Source: Stenopsyche tienmushanensis
Lineage: Eukaryota > Arthropoda > Insecta > Trichoptera > Stenopsychidae
Direction of reading: 5' to 3'
Assembly: GCA_008973525.1 (NCBI GenBank)
Contig: WACJ01000295.1
Span: 1-64,000 of the forward strand
Length of the DNA stretch: 64,000 nt
Shown: piece after piece, positions 20,050-31,559 of the stretch
How positions within the stretch are numbered: the stretch's first letter is position 1
Layout of the letters: every line of letters begins with the position of its first letter
The notes under the pieces: model-generated
What the model saw: the letters and a program-made list of their open reading frames with translations, nothing else
Databases searched by the model: none
What the model was told of the DNA's origin: nothing
Translations under genes and position numbers: made by a program

Positions 20050-21650
20050 TCATATCCTGCAGTTTAAATCGCTATTGATTGATTTGCTATGTGTGAAGAT
20101 GTCATATGTTATGCTTTTGTGGTCGTTTTTTTATTCAGCGCATTTTTATTGTGTTAAGCCTTACTTGAACGAAAATATAGTTTTACGTGATTCATCCCTC
20201 ATATAATTGGATAAAGTTATACAATCCGAAATGATCCCCAGCAGTGAATCTGCAGCATCCGATGCAGTAGCGAGTTTCGTTATGAGCCAAAGTTATAACG
20301 TTGGAACCCATCAGGGATGAAATCCTCTGCATCTATGCACGATCCAAAAATACAAACAATCCTTGTTTAAGCAAACAGGATGCCATTCCAATTTTCTTGT
20401 GTCTGAATCTGTCGCGATCAAGTTTTACTTTAGATGCACACAAGCGCGCATCAACTTACACAGAGGGGGTTGCGCCAAATCAGATATGAATCGATAAGCT
20501 TCCCCTATTTATGACATTTCCTCGCTGAACTTTTGTCGTTTTGTCCGATGTACAAGTAAATGGGGGCGGAGTGGATATCTTTTTGGGGGACGATATATTC
20601 ATTTTATGGGGGTCGCTGGCTTAACAGGAATTAGTGTTGGTGCTGGTGTGAGAATTATCAGCTCGACGATCGCCATAAAAGGTCATCTAAATATAATTGC
20701 GAACAGAACAAAGTTAACTAGATTATATCAAGTGATTGTGTTTGAGTTATGACAAAAATATCGAATACCCGAAATGTGATTTTAACTCTTGTCGATTACC
20801 ATCATCGTGTTAAATCATAAAAATCAATAGGATACGGATAAATTCCATTATAAATTTGATGTTTATTTTGTCATCATCTTTTGATAATTGATGCGATGAC
20901 TCTGAATATTTAGACGTGTAGGAGTGTCTTTACAGCACGATATTCCCATCGATGTACGAGTGACACATCGACTCGAATCCGAACGCAAATATGCGCGATT
21001 ACTCATCAATGGGTTAAATCAATCATACAAAACTCTTATTAATAATTTTATTAATATTTAATCATAGATGTTATTTTGGCGCGGAACAATATTATAATCA
21101 AGGGTTCAAACTGCTATATTTTTATTAATAGTGGTTCAGTAACATTATTTATTCCGGGAATAATAACGGTTTTTCTGGTTTTCGACTTTCGATTCAGCTC
21201 CGGGTGATTTATTTTTGATTTTCTCAAATAATTTTTCATTTGCATTGAAAACTCATTTTCAAGCATAATTAAAAACATTTTATTCCTTTTTTTATAATAA
21301 ACATTTTATACGAATAATATTGTATATTATTTTCCATTTATGCTTAAAATAAAATAAAATCTTTCTAGAAAATGTTTGTAAATTTAGAGCTTTTATGTAA
21401 AATAAATAATTACAAACCCAAAATAGTACATAACCACAAAAATCAACCAAAATTGTTTTACCGTAAGAATTGTACCGAATCGATAAGAGCGATATTTTTT
21501 AATCGGTTCAGTTTCGGTTTTCGTTCCGGCAAAAATAACAGTTTTACTTGTTGTCGGTTTTGAGTTCAATTTTGGCTCAAAGTACTTATTTTAATTGCTA
21601 TGTGTTTGTTTATTAGAAGGTTTTCAAATTTGAATTATTTTAGATGTTTG
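20050..21650. other. AT-rich stretch with family D copy at 20912-20990
   Basis: 20912-20990 carries TCTTTACAGCACGA and ATCGACTCGAATCCGAACGC, matching repeat family D. ATAACGGTTTTTCTGGTTTT near 21165 resembles ATAACGGTTTTTGGTTC near 27891, possibly another old element. No gene is seen; short frames lack motifs. Confidence 0.4.
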
Positions 21651-22047
21651 ACGGATGCACCATGTTGGCGATGGTTGCTAAGATAGACAAAGCATAGCAA
21701 CCGTCGATATGTTATGTACTTAACAAGCGTTCCGCGTTGTGCCGGGAGACAATATTGAACCCGATTCGTTTATATACTCGGAGAGTATTGCGGATACAAT
21801 ACTAATCTAATAAATAAAAATGAATTGGGCTTTGTTCGTTCGAAATGCGCTGCCATACTGCTCATCAAATTGCGATAAAACTTCGTCTACTTATTGTTAA
21901 AGATTTCGTGAGTAACATAGGCATAGTCTAACATATAAAAATTATTTTTTGTTTGTCCGTATTTAATGCGCTGCTATACCGTTCATTCAATTGCGATAAA
22001 ACTTTGCCAACTTATTGTTTGTGCTTTTTAAAATAATATAGGTATAG
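21651..22047 (+). repeat. Helitron-like paired 121-bp units, copy 1
   Basis: Unit A (21806-21926) starts TCTAATAAATAAAAATGAAT and ends AACATAGGCATAG. Unit B (21927-22047) starts TCTAACATATAAAAATT and ends AATATAGGTATAG. Both share ATGCGCTGCCATACCGTTCA-type and TTGCGATAAAACTT blocks. Upstream, GACGGATGCACCATGTTGGC (from about 21653) is the inner segment of the same family. The base before unit A is A and the unit starts TC, as expected for a Helitron end, but no 3' end or protein was found. Confidence 0.55.
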
Positions 22048-22388
22048 TAGAATTAACTTACAGTAGATTTTATATATAAAAATCAATGTTTGTATATTTG
22101 TTCATATTTATAATAAAACTAACAAAATTAAATAAATATCATTTATACTTTTCCCTTATATATCATTCAATTTCAATTTCAAGTATAAAATAGCAAATGG
22201 GAAAAATCAATATTAAGCATGATAAAAAATGATTTATTTTTGGGGTCTTCAAACAAAAAAATCTTGAGAAAACTCTGATTTGATTGTTTGTTTCAAAGAT
22301 GTCCGTAACTGTATTTGCATTATTATTTATTTCTGGCTAAGTATTTGCATCCTGAATAAAGCATTTAATCAAACAATTTATTACTTAT

Positions 22389-22804
22389 TACACTTGGGTC
22401 TGTTTTTATGCGAATCTTTTTTATGCGAATTTGAAGTTATGCGGTTTTCAAAAATAATGGAACCTATACGTCATTTTTCTATAGAGATTAAAGATATTTT
22501 TATGCGAATTCGCATTAAAAAAGTCTAAAATTATGTGTATGTGTGAATATCGAGTAAAATAGACTTTAATAAAGCAATTCTATGATAAATATGTATTGTT
22601 GTTTTAGTTTATTTATTTTTTTATAAACCTTTTTTATGCGATTTTTGGTACATTCTATCACATTGATTTGAAGTTATGCGGCTTATAAAAATAATGGAAC
22701 CTATCCCTCAGTTTTTTATGTGGTTCGAGTCTTTTTTATGCGATTTTTTTATATGCGACTTGCCCGTGGAACGTATCTATCGCATAAAAACAGACCTAAG
22801 TGTA
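22389..22804. mobile_element. TA-flanked MITE with internal duplication
   Basis: The element 22391-22802 begins CACTTGGGTCTGTTTTTATG and ends CATAAAAACAGACCTAAGTG, inverted repeats with one mismatch in 20, flanked by TA on both sides. Inside, TTTGAAGTTATGCGG...AAAAATAATGGAACCTAT occurs twice (about 22427-22470 and 22670-22705), a duplication with a period near 245 bp. The ends fit a Tc1/mariner or pogo-like family. Frames across it do not encode transposase. Confidence 0.8.
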
Positions 22805-23923
22805 TAGCAATTAATATAGCAATTTTATGCTGGGGTTATTATCATCCCATGTTAAATTTAATAATTATAAAAATAGATTTTATTCAAATGTGTATCTTGG
22901 TTTGATGGCTCTGAATTTATTTGACAAATTTATACTTTACGCATATTTAGTGCTTTCGGGTAATCTGTGCTAACTTCTATTTAATTGAATGAAGACCCCA
23001 AAATTTGTAATCTGCGGATCCCTCAAAAAAAAATGTATATTATATCCTTATTCCGTGAGATTAATTCTTTTCAGGATCAAGGCATTAGGCCAAATAAAAA
23101 ATTAACAATGTTAAAAAACGCCAAAATTTATTCCTTCCTATACCCAATAGGTTCAAAAAAAAAATCAAGAGACGAACGCTTAAAATTCAACGCTCTTTAA
23201 AGGTCGACTTTTCCATATGAATATTCATCGAGCCCATAAATGAAAATATCCATATTTTAAATGGTTATTTTTTAAAAGCGCGGAATCTGTCGGAAAGCCG
23301 ACCTCTTTGAAAAAACTCGAAATCGTATTAATTATTCAAATATTTCGTTGAATTGTGTAACGCGCCTCTCAGTGATAAAACACAAATTCTCGCCGAAAAC
23401 ATCCTCAAAATGATTTTTTCGCAATTTTAAGCACAAATATCTTTGCATTCGATAAGATGTGCGCATTCGTAGGAAATACACGAAAGTCGCTAATTTGGCC
23501 CGGGGCGATATTTCATCTTTCTTTTGAATGAAATCTCTTTCGGGGCGTCGATGTATATCGAGATTATTCAAGAAAAATCGCAGAAAGTGCTGAATGGTGA
23601 ATTACAAATTGATTTCTAGCAATATTTCTCGTGGAAAAATACCACTGGAAGCCGTAAACTGATTGATTTCCACCAAGATTACATTCAAAGGTCATTCTTA
23701 TCGAAGATGGTGGGCGTCTCCATGTCATCGCGCTGAATAAATCACATACTTATATTCCCTAACATTCAAGATTAAATAGGAAATATTATTTGAAAATCGC
23801 CATTTATATCCGTGTTGCTATAAGATATTGTATTGACAAAATTGCGTAGCTTTTTGTTGTTTGCGCGTCCGTGGGAATGCTCGCAAAAAATATTTTCTAT
23901 CTAGCTAACAGTATGTAGAGGTA
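22805..23923. other. Low-repeat stretch, no gene seen
   Basis: AT-rich, with a slightly GC-richer part around 23290-23560 containing a 79-codon minus-strand frame (23332-23571) that shows no motif. No repeats shared with the rest of the window. Confidence 0.4.
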
Positions 23924-24958
23924 GTTTTTTTTCTTTGGGAGGGGAATCTTGCATAAGACAGCCTGGGTTTGATCCCAGGGTAGTATCAGATCTTACTGAC
24001 TAAACCCCTCCTCTTGTCCTTCTCTGTCCACCTGGTATTCACATTGCTTCAGGAGGACAGGTAGACTGGCCTTAGGTAACTAGTCCTAATCTAGTGTTGG
24101 AGTGCTTCATTCATTCGTGTCCAGTGAGCGCCTGAGTCAAGCCGGCTCAAGACCGAAATAAGTCGGTGGGTTTATCTTCCCTTACTGGACTGATCCCATT
24201 TCTACTGCCAGGCTTTTTTCAGTTTCTGAACATGCTCGTTGTGGTTTTTTTTGAGATCTTCCAATGTTCAAGACCCTTTTCTTTGCTTGGAAGTCCAGCA
24301 GGGGGATTCCAGCAATCATGAGCACTGCTTCTTTAGATACTGTTCTGTATGCTGTGGTGACTCAGAGTGCTCCCTGCCGTTGGACCCTTGCCAGCTTCTT
24401 CCTGTAGCTCTCATGTCTGAGGGCCCATTTCGGCACAGAAGAAGGATTGAGTGTATTACCTCGTTTATGGTATGTCCAAGCTCCCTGGCTACCTTCTGCG
24501 CTTTCTGCGCAGCTGCTTTAATTTGTTTACAGAAGGTCAGCTTGTTGTCCATGAGAATCGGTCTGATAGCAAACTGTTTGACCCTCGGTCTTCTTCTTCT
24601 GCTGCAGATCATTGCCTCCGTTTTCTCTGCTGCCAGCTGCAAGCGATTTTCCCGCATCCATGCGTTGATTCTGGTGAGGGCTTTGGTGCCCGTCGTCTCC
24701 ATTTGGAGCAAGGCAAGGCAATGAGTTCTGCTCCTTCTGGCATTTTCAACTCCAGCAGGCTGTTGTAGAAGACGTTCCATAGTGGAGACCCCAGTACTGA
24801 TCCCATCTCCAGTCTCTTCATCGTATTATTCTCGCTGTAATGGACGCATCGGTCTCTGAAGTAGTCATTGACGAGTTCGACTGCGTACTCCGAAAGTTTT
24901 TGTTGAGCGCACCAACGATCGACTCCCAGCTGGCAACGTTGAACGCGTTTTTGATGTC
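23924..24958 (-). pseudogene. R1-type LINE fragment: RT core, tail, 3' UTR and poly-A
   Basis: From 24958 downward the minus strand reads MDIKNAFNVASWESIVGAL (RT motif A, Asp present), then after a frameshift YAVELVNDYFRDRCVHYSEN and EMGSVLGSPLWNVFYN (motif B). Next it loses the YADD block and continues ALTRINAWMRENRLQLAAEK, NKLTFCKQIKAAAQKAQKVA and NEVIHSILL. The non-coding 3' part contains GGGGTTTAGTCAGTA and a CCTGGG/CCCAGG hairpin (23963-23981), and ends in an A-rich tract (minus strand) at 23924-23938. It is inactive because the catalytic block is deleted and frames are broken. Confidence 0.85.
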
Positions 24959-25540
24959 CATTATTAATTAGAATATTTAGCTAGCATCCCCCCGCGCTTA
25001 GAGCGCAAGTGACCACAAGAAAGAGCGTGTCCTTGCAGACATGGAATTTTAATTTCATGGTTTTGCACCATGCTGTGCACTTTCCGAGCGATCTGGCATG
25101 CTACCGAATAGGGAGATCAATCACAAAGCTCGGGTCAGAGGAGGTTCCCTATGTTGTTGTTATATTCGTCCCAAAGATTATGCTTAAGCCGTGCTAATGA
25201 AGTGCTTTTAGATTCACAATATTTTCCCATATGATGCGTACCGTCTGGCAAGAAATGATTCGGACACAGAGCTATCCATTTGAGAAGCATGCACGCATAC
25301 CCTGTGTGTTTCTGTTATTCGTTGATGCTTGCACCGGATTATATAATTCAAATAAAAAAAGTTACTTTTTGCATTTCATCACGCTGATACATGCACCACA
25401 CATTGAAAACCACTGTTTTGTTTATAAATATATCGATGCAGTAAGCTCTTTTGTAGGCACCACTAAAATTTCGTTTCAATCAATTAACTGATTTAAGAAT
25501 TATATCAATTATACGAAAGAAGTAGAGTTTCATGAATTTC
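24959..25540. other. Stretch with no recognised element
   Basis: Frames at 25009-25197 and 25231-25491 show no motif. GGTTTTGCACCATGCTGTGCAC with ...CCGAATAGGGAGA near 25060-25115 echoes GGTTTTGCATATTGCTGTGC and CCCGAATAGCGAGA at 5659-5715, so a minor unclassified repeat is present. Confidence 0.4.
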
Positions 25541-25985
25541 CTACGAAATCTTCCGCACTTTAGACGAAGCTTAGCGCGGAACACCCGAACTGTAAATTGT
25601 TATTTTTTTTTTAAATTTTTATGTTCGTTTTCGTCCTTAAAATATTTTCCAGGCAATGATAGCATTTCAAACTTGACTAAAAGCTTCTTTTACCGCCTCT
25701 CGGCATGGTCGACTAAAGGCTTATTTTATCTTACCAAACCAGGCATGCCATTACCGTCTCTCGGACGTTGGGGTACTGTTTTTTGTATGCCAATGTCTTG
25801 GAGCTCCGCCTCCAGCTCTTTTTGGAATGTATTTAGGATTTTGCGAAAGCAAAACATGGAATACAGCGCGGATCCTGCGGGTGACGGAAGCGTGCGACGA
25901 CTTCTCCACCGGAAGAATTTACTGTGACTGAACAAAATGGTCGACAAACACGCGGAACCAAACAAACTGACCGTTAGGATCCCTT
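25541..25985 (+). repeat. Repeat related to LTR-B internal/3' part
   Basis: GGGTGACGGAAGCGTGCGAC, ACTTCTCCACCGGAAGAATT, AAAATGGTCGACAAACACG and AACTGACCGTTAGGATCC at about 25880-25985 match 47484-47580 block by block. The left part carries the short repeat shared with 20011-20049. On the minus strand FQKELEAELQDIGIQKTVPQ is read from a 79-codon frame at 25726-25965. I do not recognise it, and it is not conserved in the 47 kb copy. Confidence 0.5.
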
Positions 25986-27027
25986 CTACCTTTTATGAGT
26001 TTCTATAGTCACATTAAAATAATTGCAAAATTAATTGACAGAGCCCTATAGGAATACCAGCGTTGATACCAAGACTTAATTATTTCCCTGTACATCAACG
26101 AATGCATCTTTAAGGCGAAATTCAATTAATGAATCCTTCCTAAGGATCAAAGGACATTCATATATCAAACAAAACGTGCCCAACGAGCAAGCCATAGAGT
26201 GTGAGTATGCAAACTTTGACTCTCCAAAATGCGATAAATTCAATCTCCTTCTTGAATGAGCGTTGATAGTGTGTAAATTAATTTTGCTTTCAGCATAAGC
26301 CGTCTGTGTTGGTGCTAATGCCGAGGCTTATAATAAAACTGAATAATTTAAACCTGGCCATGTAGAAATCAATGCCCCGCGAAGGGTTAAATTTATGCAA
26401 CTCAAATAAAACGTGTTACACTTGTGAAATGAATATTTTTCCCAGTGGGAACCCCCCCTTTTGTTTTTTTAGGCGTTTAATAAATTTATGGTTTTGCAGT
26501 TTTGTTTTTGATTGTGATTTGTTGATCGTGCCCGCGTATGAAGAGTTATTATTGAGGGTTCGGCCGGATGGAATAAAATGTATATTTTAGTTTATTAATA
26601 AATTTGTTTTGGCATCGTATCAGAAAGGGTGGGAATCCCCGCGGAGTTGCCTCTCGCATAAGTCTATTAGCATATGGAGATCGGGAATAGGGAAGAGTCA
26701 ACCCCCTGCCGCAAAAAGACGACGTACTTTTAAATTACTTTTGTCATTTTTTGATATCGAGGGTCTTCCAGATCGCAGATCACATTCTCGGACCGTTCAA
26801 AAAGAAAAAAAATACGTATTTATATGAGGTTTTACATCGACGTTCTTTGTTATTTGGTTTTTTTTTAACACAAAAGGTTTGGCCTTGGCTTGGCGTGGAA
26901 GATGAAAATAAAAAAAGACGCTTTGATCGACCCGGAAAAGATTTTCTTGAAAAAGGTCTTAAAATGTATTTATACACTGCTCATTATGTACAGTATGTGT
27001 TTCATCAACATTTGGCGTCGATTTTTC
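25986..27027. other. Low-repeat stretch, no gene seen
   Basis: Frames at 26372-26590, 26609-26827 and 26751-27074 overlap in different phases and show no motif. Composition is moderately AT-rich without family repeats. Confidence 0.4.
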
Positions 27028-27445
27028 TCTTTCAGTCCATTTTAATGACAGTTCCTTTGTTCTCTGATGTGTAGTGATGGATCCGTAGCTATGAATCGAC
27101 GCAAAAACGCATCAAAAACATTGCCAAGCACTCGATTGAAACATCCTAACGACGCTGCTTTCGTTCTATTGTGAGCAAACGCGGCACCCATCTTGCGCAC
27201 AGCTTTACCATGGCCAAATTTTCAATCAATATGCAATTTAAACATTTTTTGAAATGCGTATTATGTCTGCTTGCTCTTGCACATTTGGTCGACGGTCTTC
27301 CAATACCAATTTGTGGATTTTTTTCATCAATTCTAGCGTGGTCATCTCAATGAGTCGGCCATTACGATGTTCATCTTGGCAGCTCGTACGGCTTCGTTTA
27401 AACTCTGCCACCCAATATTTTAGTATTGTAAACGAAGCATTAGGT
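27028..27445 (-). pseudogene. mariner transposase fragment (DNA-binding half)
   Basis: The minus strand reads CGKPNASFTILKYWVAEFKR, SRTSCQDEHRNGRLIEMTTL, ELMKKIHKLVLEDRRPN, then KLCARWVPRLLTIERKQRR, DVSIECLAMF and HTSENKGTV. This is the helix-turn-helix region and linker of a mariner transposase up to just past the first catalytic segment. Stops and a frameshift near 27230 break the frame. It belongs to the same lineage as 2656-2845 and 42995-43262. No terminal repeats were found nearby. Confidence 0.85.
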
Positions 27446-28000
27446 TTTCCACATTTAAAATTTATCGTCCGAACGAATAGGATGGGTGTTATGGGGTAGG
27501 ATGGGTGACACACGCTTTGACTTGACTTACGCAATCTTATTGAACAAAATATACACTGGATTGGATACGGAAATTAAATTGAAAAATATTTCATATCATC
27601 TCCACCAGCGGTTCTTAAACTTTCTTCATATTTTACATCATTCTTGAGATTTGATTTTTCAAACAAACGGATATTTCTTAGTCAAATATTGATCAAAATA
27701 TATCTTCTTATAATTCCACAAAAAAATAAATTGTTCAAATATAATTTCGATAGACCCTCAGGGTTCCGCTTTAATTTAAGAACCGCCACACTGGACCTTG
27801 CCTCAACAAATTTTCACTTTTAAGGATGTATATAATATTTTTATTATTATTGGTTAGTACAAAAATATATATAGAGTCGTTTCTGGAAAACATAACGGTT
27901 TTTGGTTCAGTTCCGAGTGTTTATAAAATTATATTTGTATTAAAACTTTATTTTCTACCATAATTTAGAAAAAATTATTCCTGGAAGTTAATTGTACTTT

Positions 28001-28242
28001 ACCTATATTATTTGAGAAAGTGTAAACAATATGTTGGCAAAGTTTTATCGCAATCGAATAAACGGTATGACAGCGCATTCAATATGGACAAACAAACATT
28101 GAATTTTATATATTAAACTAAACTTATATTACTCACAAAATCCTTAGCAATAAGCAGACAAAGTTTTATTGCAATCAGATGAACGGTATGGCAGCGCATT
28201 CCGAACGAACAAAACCCAATTCATTTTTATATATTAGAAGAA
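28001..28242 (-). repeat. Helitron-like paired units, copy 2
   Basis: The minus strand shows TCTAATATATAAAAATGAAT, GGGTTTTGTTCGTTCGGAAT, TGCCATACCGTTCATCTGAT and TTGCTAAGGATTTTGTGAGT (unit A), followed by a unit B with GCTGTCATACCGTTTATTCG and TTTGCCAACATATTGTTTAC. The order A then B is the same as in the other four paired copies. Confidence 0.6.
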
Positions 28243-28250
28243 GAAAGCTT

Positions 28251-28640
28251 TTATAGCGGGGGCGATTAAACATCCCCATACAATAGCGGCAGAAATAGAA
28301 ATCGGCGGTTGGCCTTGGCTGCGGGATGACGTCCTTCTGGCGGCCAAAATCTCTCTCTTTCGTGCTAAAAAACAACTTACCTAGAGAAGAGAGTTTTAGG
28401 GTGTAGGGTGGTCGGATATGAGTATAAAAGAAGTATGGAGAGCCAGCTTAGTTAATTCGAGGCTGAATTCAATTGTAATTCAGTTCAAAGTAGGGTTCGG
28501 TCTGGAGTCCCTCGGAAGCACCGTCTACGCCTCGTAACCGCCGCCGATCCAAATTGGAATATAAACGTAGTCGTAATGGTTTGATCTTTGAAATTCGCTC
28601 CCTATTGACGAAGTACTTCTCGTTCTGAGAAATTATTCAT
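28251..28640 (+). mobile_element. LTR-A-like start fused to a TATA-containing promoter-like segment
   Basis: 28251-28370 matches LTR-A (GCGGGGGCGATTAAACATCC, TTGGCCTTGGCTGCGGGATG, CTCTCTCTTTCGTG) with the middle deleted. From 28380 the sequence departs from LTR-A: GAGTATAAAAG at 28420-28430 is a good TATA box, and about 30-60 bases on come repeated GAATTCAATTGTAATTCAGT motifs and a GC-richer leader. This may be a second LTR family's promoter or a rearranged LTR-A. Confidence 0.5.
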
Positions 28641-29815
28641 TTTCAAGAATTTTGAAGTCATTAATAAGCCAATAGCGATATATCGTATCTTAGCACTCTA
28701 AGGATTAAAAAAAATATGTCGGCTATTTTACAGATCTTTCCATTTAATTCCCGTTTTAGTATTTATATATTTGAGAAACGGAAATATTAAGGAGAAGAGG
28801 ATGGAGATGATTTATTGACATGATGAAAAATACCCCCTCCTCCAGCAGTCCCAATCTGAACTTGAACCCTTTAAAGCAGAATTTCAAAAAGAATCTCCTC
28901 TTTTATTTGAGTTTTGTCTTACTTTTATCTGCAGGCACTCAGTGCCAACACACACTTTCTTTGAGACTTTAATTGCTATTATAATAAATGGCGTAGGCGG
29001 ATGAAGACGCGACATAAAAAAGTGATAATTTTATGTAAAGTGCCATTTTTAAACAAATTGTCGTAGGTATCTCCTCTTCCTTTTTTTTTTGGGAGGCACG
29101 TGAGACCTTTTCCCGTAACGTCGTTAAACGCACAGCGGGTGGCTTTGCCCACTTTGCCACTCTGATTGTAGCATTTCAAAAAGGACTATTATCGCGTGAA
29201 CTGCCTTTGAACAAGCCTTATCAAAGGCTTCTTATTAAAAATGATCAAAGGATCCCAAAATGACCTTTGCGCACTCTGTTTATGTAGGACTTCGAAATCC
29301 CGGCTTTGCTCGGAAATCCACCCATTCATTTTAACGCGTGGTCGATGTCTTCTCAAACTGTTTCAGTTTTTTTTATTTGATCTCCTCTCCCGCAGATGTT
29401 GTACTCCTCATGTTGGAATCGGAATGAAATCTTCCGAAATCCCCGCTTTATAACGCAGATTCGAACGTAATAAGGCCCAGTCGTCTGTGGGCTTAAACGA
29501 ACCCAATTTAAATGCTTTACAAATGCTAAAAAGATTTCATGATATTTTTCAGTTAACACTTGAAATGTGTTGTAACTATTTATTTAATAAGCTCAAACTT
29601 TACAAGCAAATTTAAAAAAAATATCGGATTAAAATAAAGTAGATTAAGGTGTTTTCATTAGGAGACTTGGTGGATTTTTTAATATTTTGTATCAAGGATT
29701 GTTAGAGCTATAATTAGTGGATAAATCATGAGGTGTTGTACTATGTATGCAAATAATAATATTAATAGAGTGATTTTACCGAAACTGAACTGATAAATTA
29801 AAAATGATCATTTAG
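28641..29815. other. Low-repeat stretch, no gene seen
   Basis: The GC-richer part at 29090-29470 has overlapping frames on both strands (28979-29179, 29241-29453, 29353-29559) without motifs. Confidence 0.4.
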
Positions 29816-29850
29816 TCCCACTTCTGACACCATTGTAGCGTGAATAATCA
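29816..29850 (-). mobile_element. LTR-A primer site and LTR edge
   Basis: TCCCACTTCTGACACCA at 29816-29832 is identical to the last 17 bases of a tRNA-Leu gene product including CCA. On the minus strand it is therefore a perfect primer-binding site. TTGTAGCGTGAA, which follows, is the LTR-A edge. The rest of the LTR is not recognisable to the right. Confidence 0.7.
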
Positions 29851-30529
29851 TTTACATTTCGCAACATTGTAACAAGCAAATGATTTTATTAATATTTAAC
29901 GTTATATTAAATACATCACGCTATTAATAATATAAAAATGAATCATCATGTCGTATGGAAAAAAAATCTAAGAATTAAGGTGACATATCATAATAAACAT
30001 GTTTTAGTAAAAGTTTTCGTGAAAGGCAATTTTAAATTACCATTTAAAATCTTTCATCCCCAGGAAAATTTCCTATGGGGATTGTCTTCGGCCTATCTAT
30101 GTTTAATACGTTCTAAACTAATATTCGTACATTCAAATGTAATTTTGAACCTCATTTATATGATGTTATAAATAATTTCTATGTTAAATATTGATTTAAA
30201 AATTTGAATTAAAAAAAATACGCTTAAAGTCAATTAATGAGTCGATTACTGTCATAGGGATATATTTTTTTTAATATAAATAATTTTTTATAATATTTTA
30301 AACAATCCCACCATAAAAAAAACAGGGAATAAGTCATATTTCATCATAATAACGCAAATATTTTTGGTGTTTCGCAACAATGAGTGACCCGAATTTAATG
30401 TGTTAAGTAGGAAATAAACAAAAAAAAAATAGTATAAAATGAACTTTTGGATACAAATCTTTCATTTTAAGGATTGCATTGTTTAAAAATTGCAGATGAA
30501 ATTATGTTTTTACAAATTTATAAATGAAT
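29851..30529. other. AT-rich stretch, nothing recognised
   Basis: A 77-codon plus-strand frame at 29938-30171 is AT-driven and shows no motif. Confidence 0.4.
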
Positions 30530-30745
30530 GTGTGTCAGCGCGCGAGCAGTTTGTAAGTTTCAAATGCATTCCTATACCGTACATCCGAATGCGATGAAAC
30601 TTTGGTGAGTTATTGGGCGTGTATCCAAGAAAGTTTTTACATTAGCACAAGCATTATTCGTGTTCGGATTTTGTTTCGCAAGGCGTTTAACGGATGTACC
30701 ATGTTAGCGCATATTAGTCTGGGAAGTGAAGCGGGTCGCAGGGCG
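30530..30745 (+). repeat. Helitron-like repeat, diverged
   Basis: ATTCCTATACCGTACATCCG, ATGCGATGAAACTTTGG, TTTGTTTCGCAAGGCGTTTA and CGGATGTACCATGTTAGCGC, then TATTAGTCTGG, follow the order seen in reverse at 44590-44800, 48840-48985 and 51845-52060. Confidence 0.5.
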
Positions 30746-30793
30746 GGGAGATTTTCGAGAAGCTGCATGTCTGATTTTGGATCGCATGTATAC

Positions 30794-31559
30794 TATTAGA
30801 TAAAGCGGAAAAAAATGTCATTTTTTTGGTTGCGTCTTTGCCGTCAGTTTGTCTCGGGTTGCTATCGAGTGAATACGTCAAGGTTGGTGTCATTTTGAAG
30901 CTCTGTTGTTTGTCTTACTTTTTCAAATATTTTTATATTTTTTTAGCCACAGTGAAAATGTCCAAGCCAGACATTGATGAGACGCATTTGCGATCTTGTT
31001 TACTGTTTTTATTCGATAAAGGATTAAAAGCAAGCCTTCCTTTGTATTTGGTGGAATTTTCTTGGCGTAATCCACTACGAATTACTAAAAACTGGCCAAA
31101 CTGTCGCAGCAGAGCTATACTGTGCACAATTAGATAGGTTAAAAACGGAAATGCTCAAAAATCAGTGTTAGTTAACAACCAAAGAAGAATATTGCAGTAT
31201 CATAATGCAAGACGACATGCAGCAAGGATTACTCAGAACAAAATAATGCATTTGGAAGTGCTGCAATATTCACCATATTCTCCTGACATTGCACCCTCAG
31301 ACTACCATCTTTTCAAGTTATTAGAACAATCGCTTCACGATAAAAAATTCACTTCTGTGGAACAAGCGAAAAATCATTTTTGAATTCTTATTTTAGTGGA
31401 AAACCGGCCGAATTTTACGAAAGAGCCACCAAATCTGTGGAGAGCGATTATAAATAACAATGGATATTATTTAATTAAGTAATATTGTACAGTTTTTATT
31501 AAAATACATTTTTTCTCCGAATAACTAAAAAATTACATTTCTTTCCGCTTTACCTAATA
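30794..31559 (+). mobile_element. mariner deletion derivative with both inverted ends
   Basis: The element 30796-31557 begins TTAGATAAAGCGGAAAAAAA and ends TTTCTTTCCGCTTTACCTAA, about 27-bp inverted repeats, with TA flanks at 30794-30795 and 31558-31559. It starts a transposase (MSKPDIDETHLRSCLLFLFD at 30958, after a short leader) and then loses the middle. It resumes with TVAAELYCAQLDRLKTEMLK, the D,D(34)D region SPYSPDIAPSDYHLFKLLEQ and KPAEFYERATKSVE. Several shifts and stops are present. At 762 bp it lacks roughly 0.5 kb of a standard 1.3-kb mariner. Confidence 0.9.

Noticed and set aside
23963..23981. CCTGGGTTTGATCCCAGG as the T arm of a tRNA gene
   Set aside because: No acceptor stem, D arm or anticodon arm of the right length precedes it, and it lies in the 3' part of a LINE copy.
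24239..24724. 161-codon plus-strand ORF
   Set aside because: It is the antisense shadow of the LINE fragment at 23924-24958, which carries the RT motifs.
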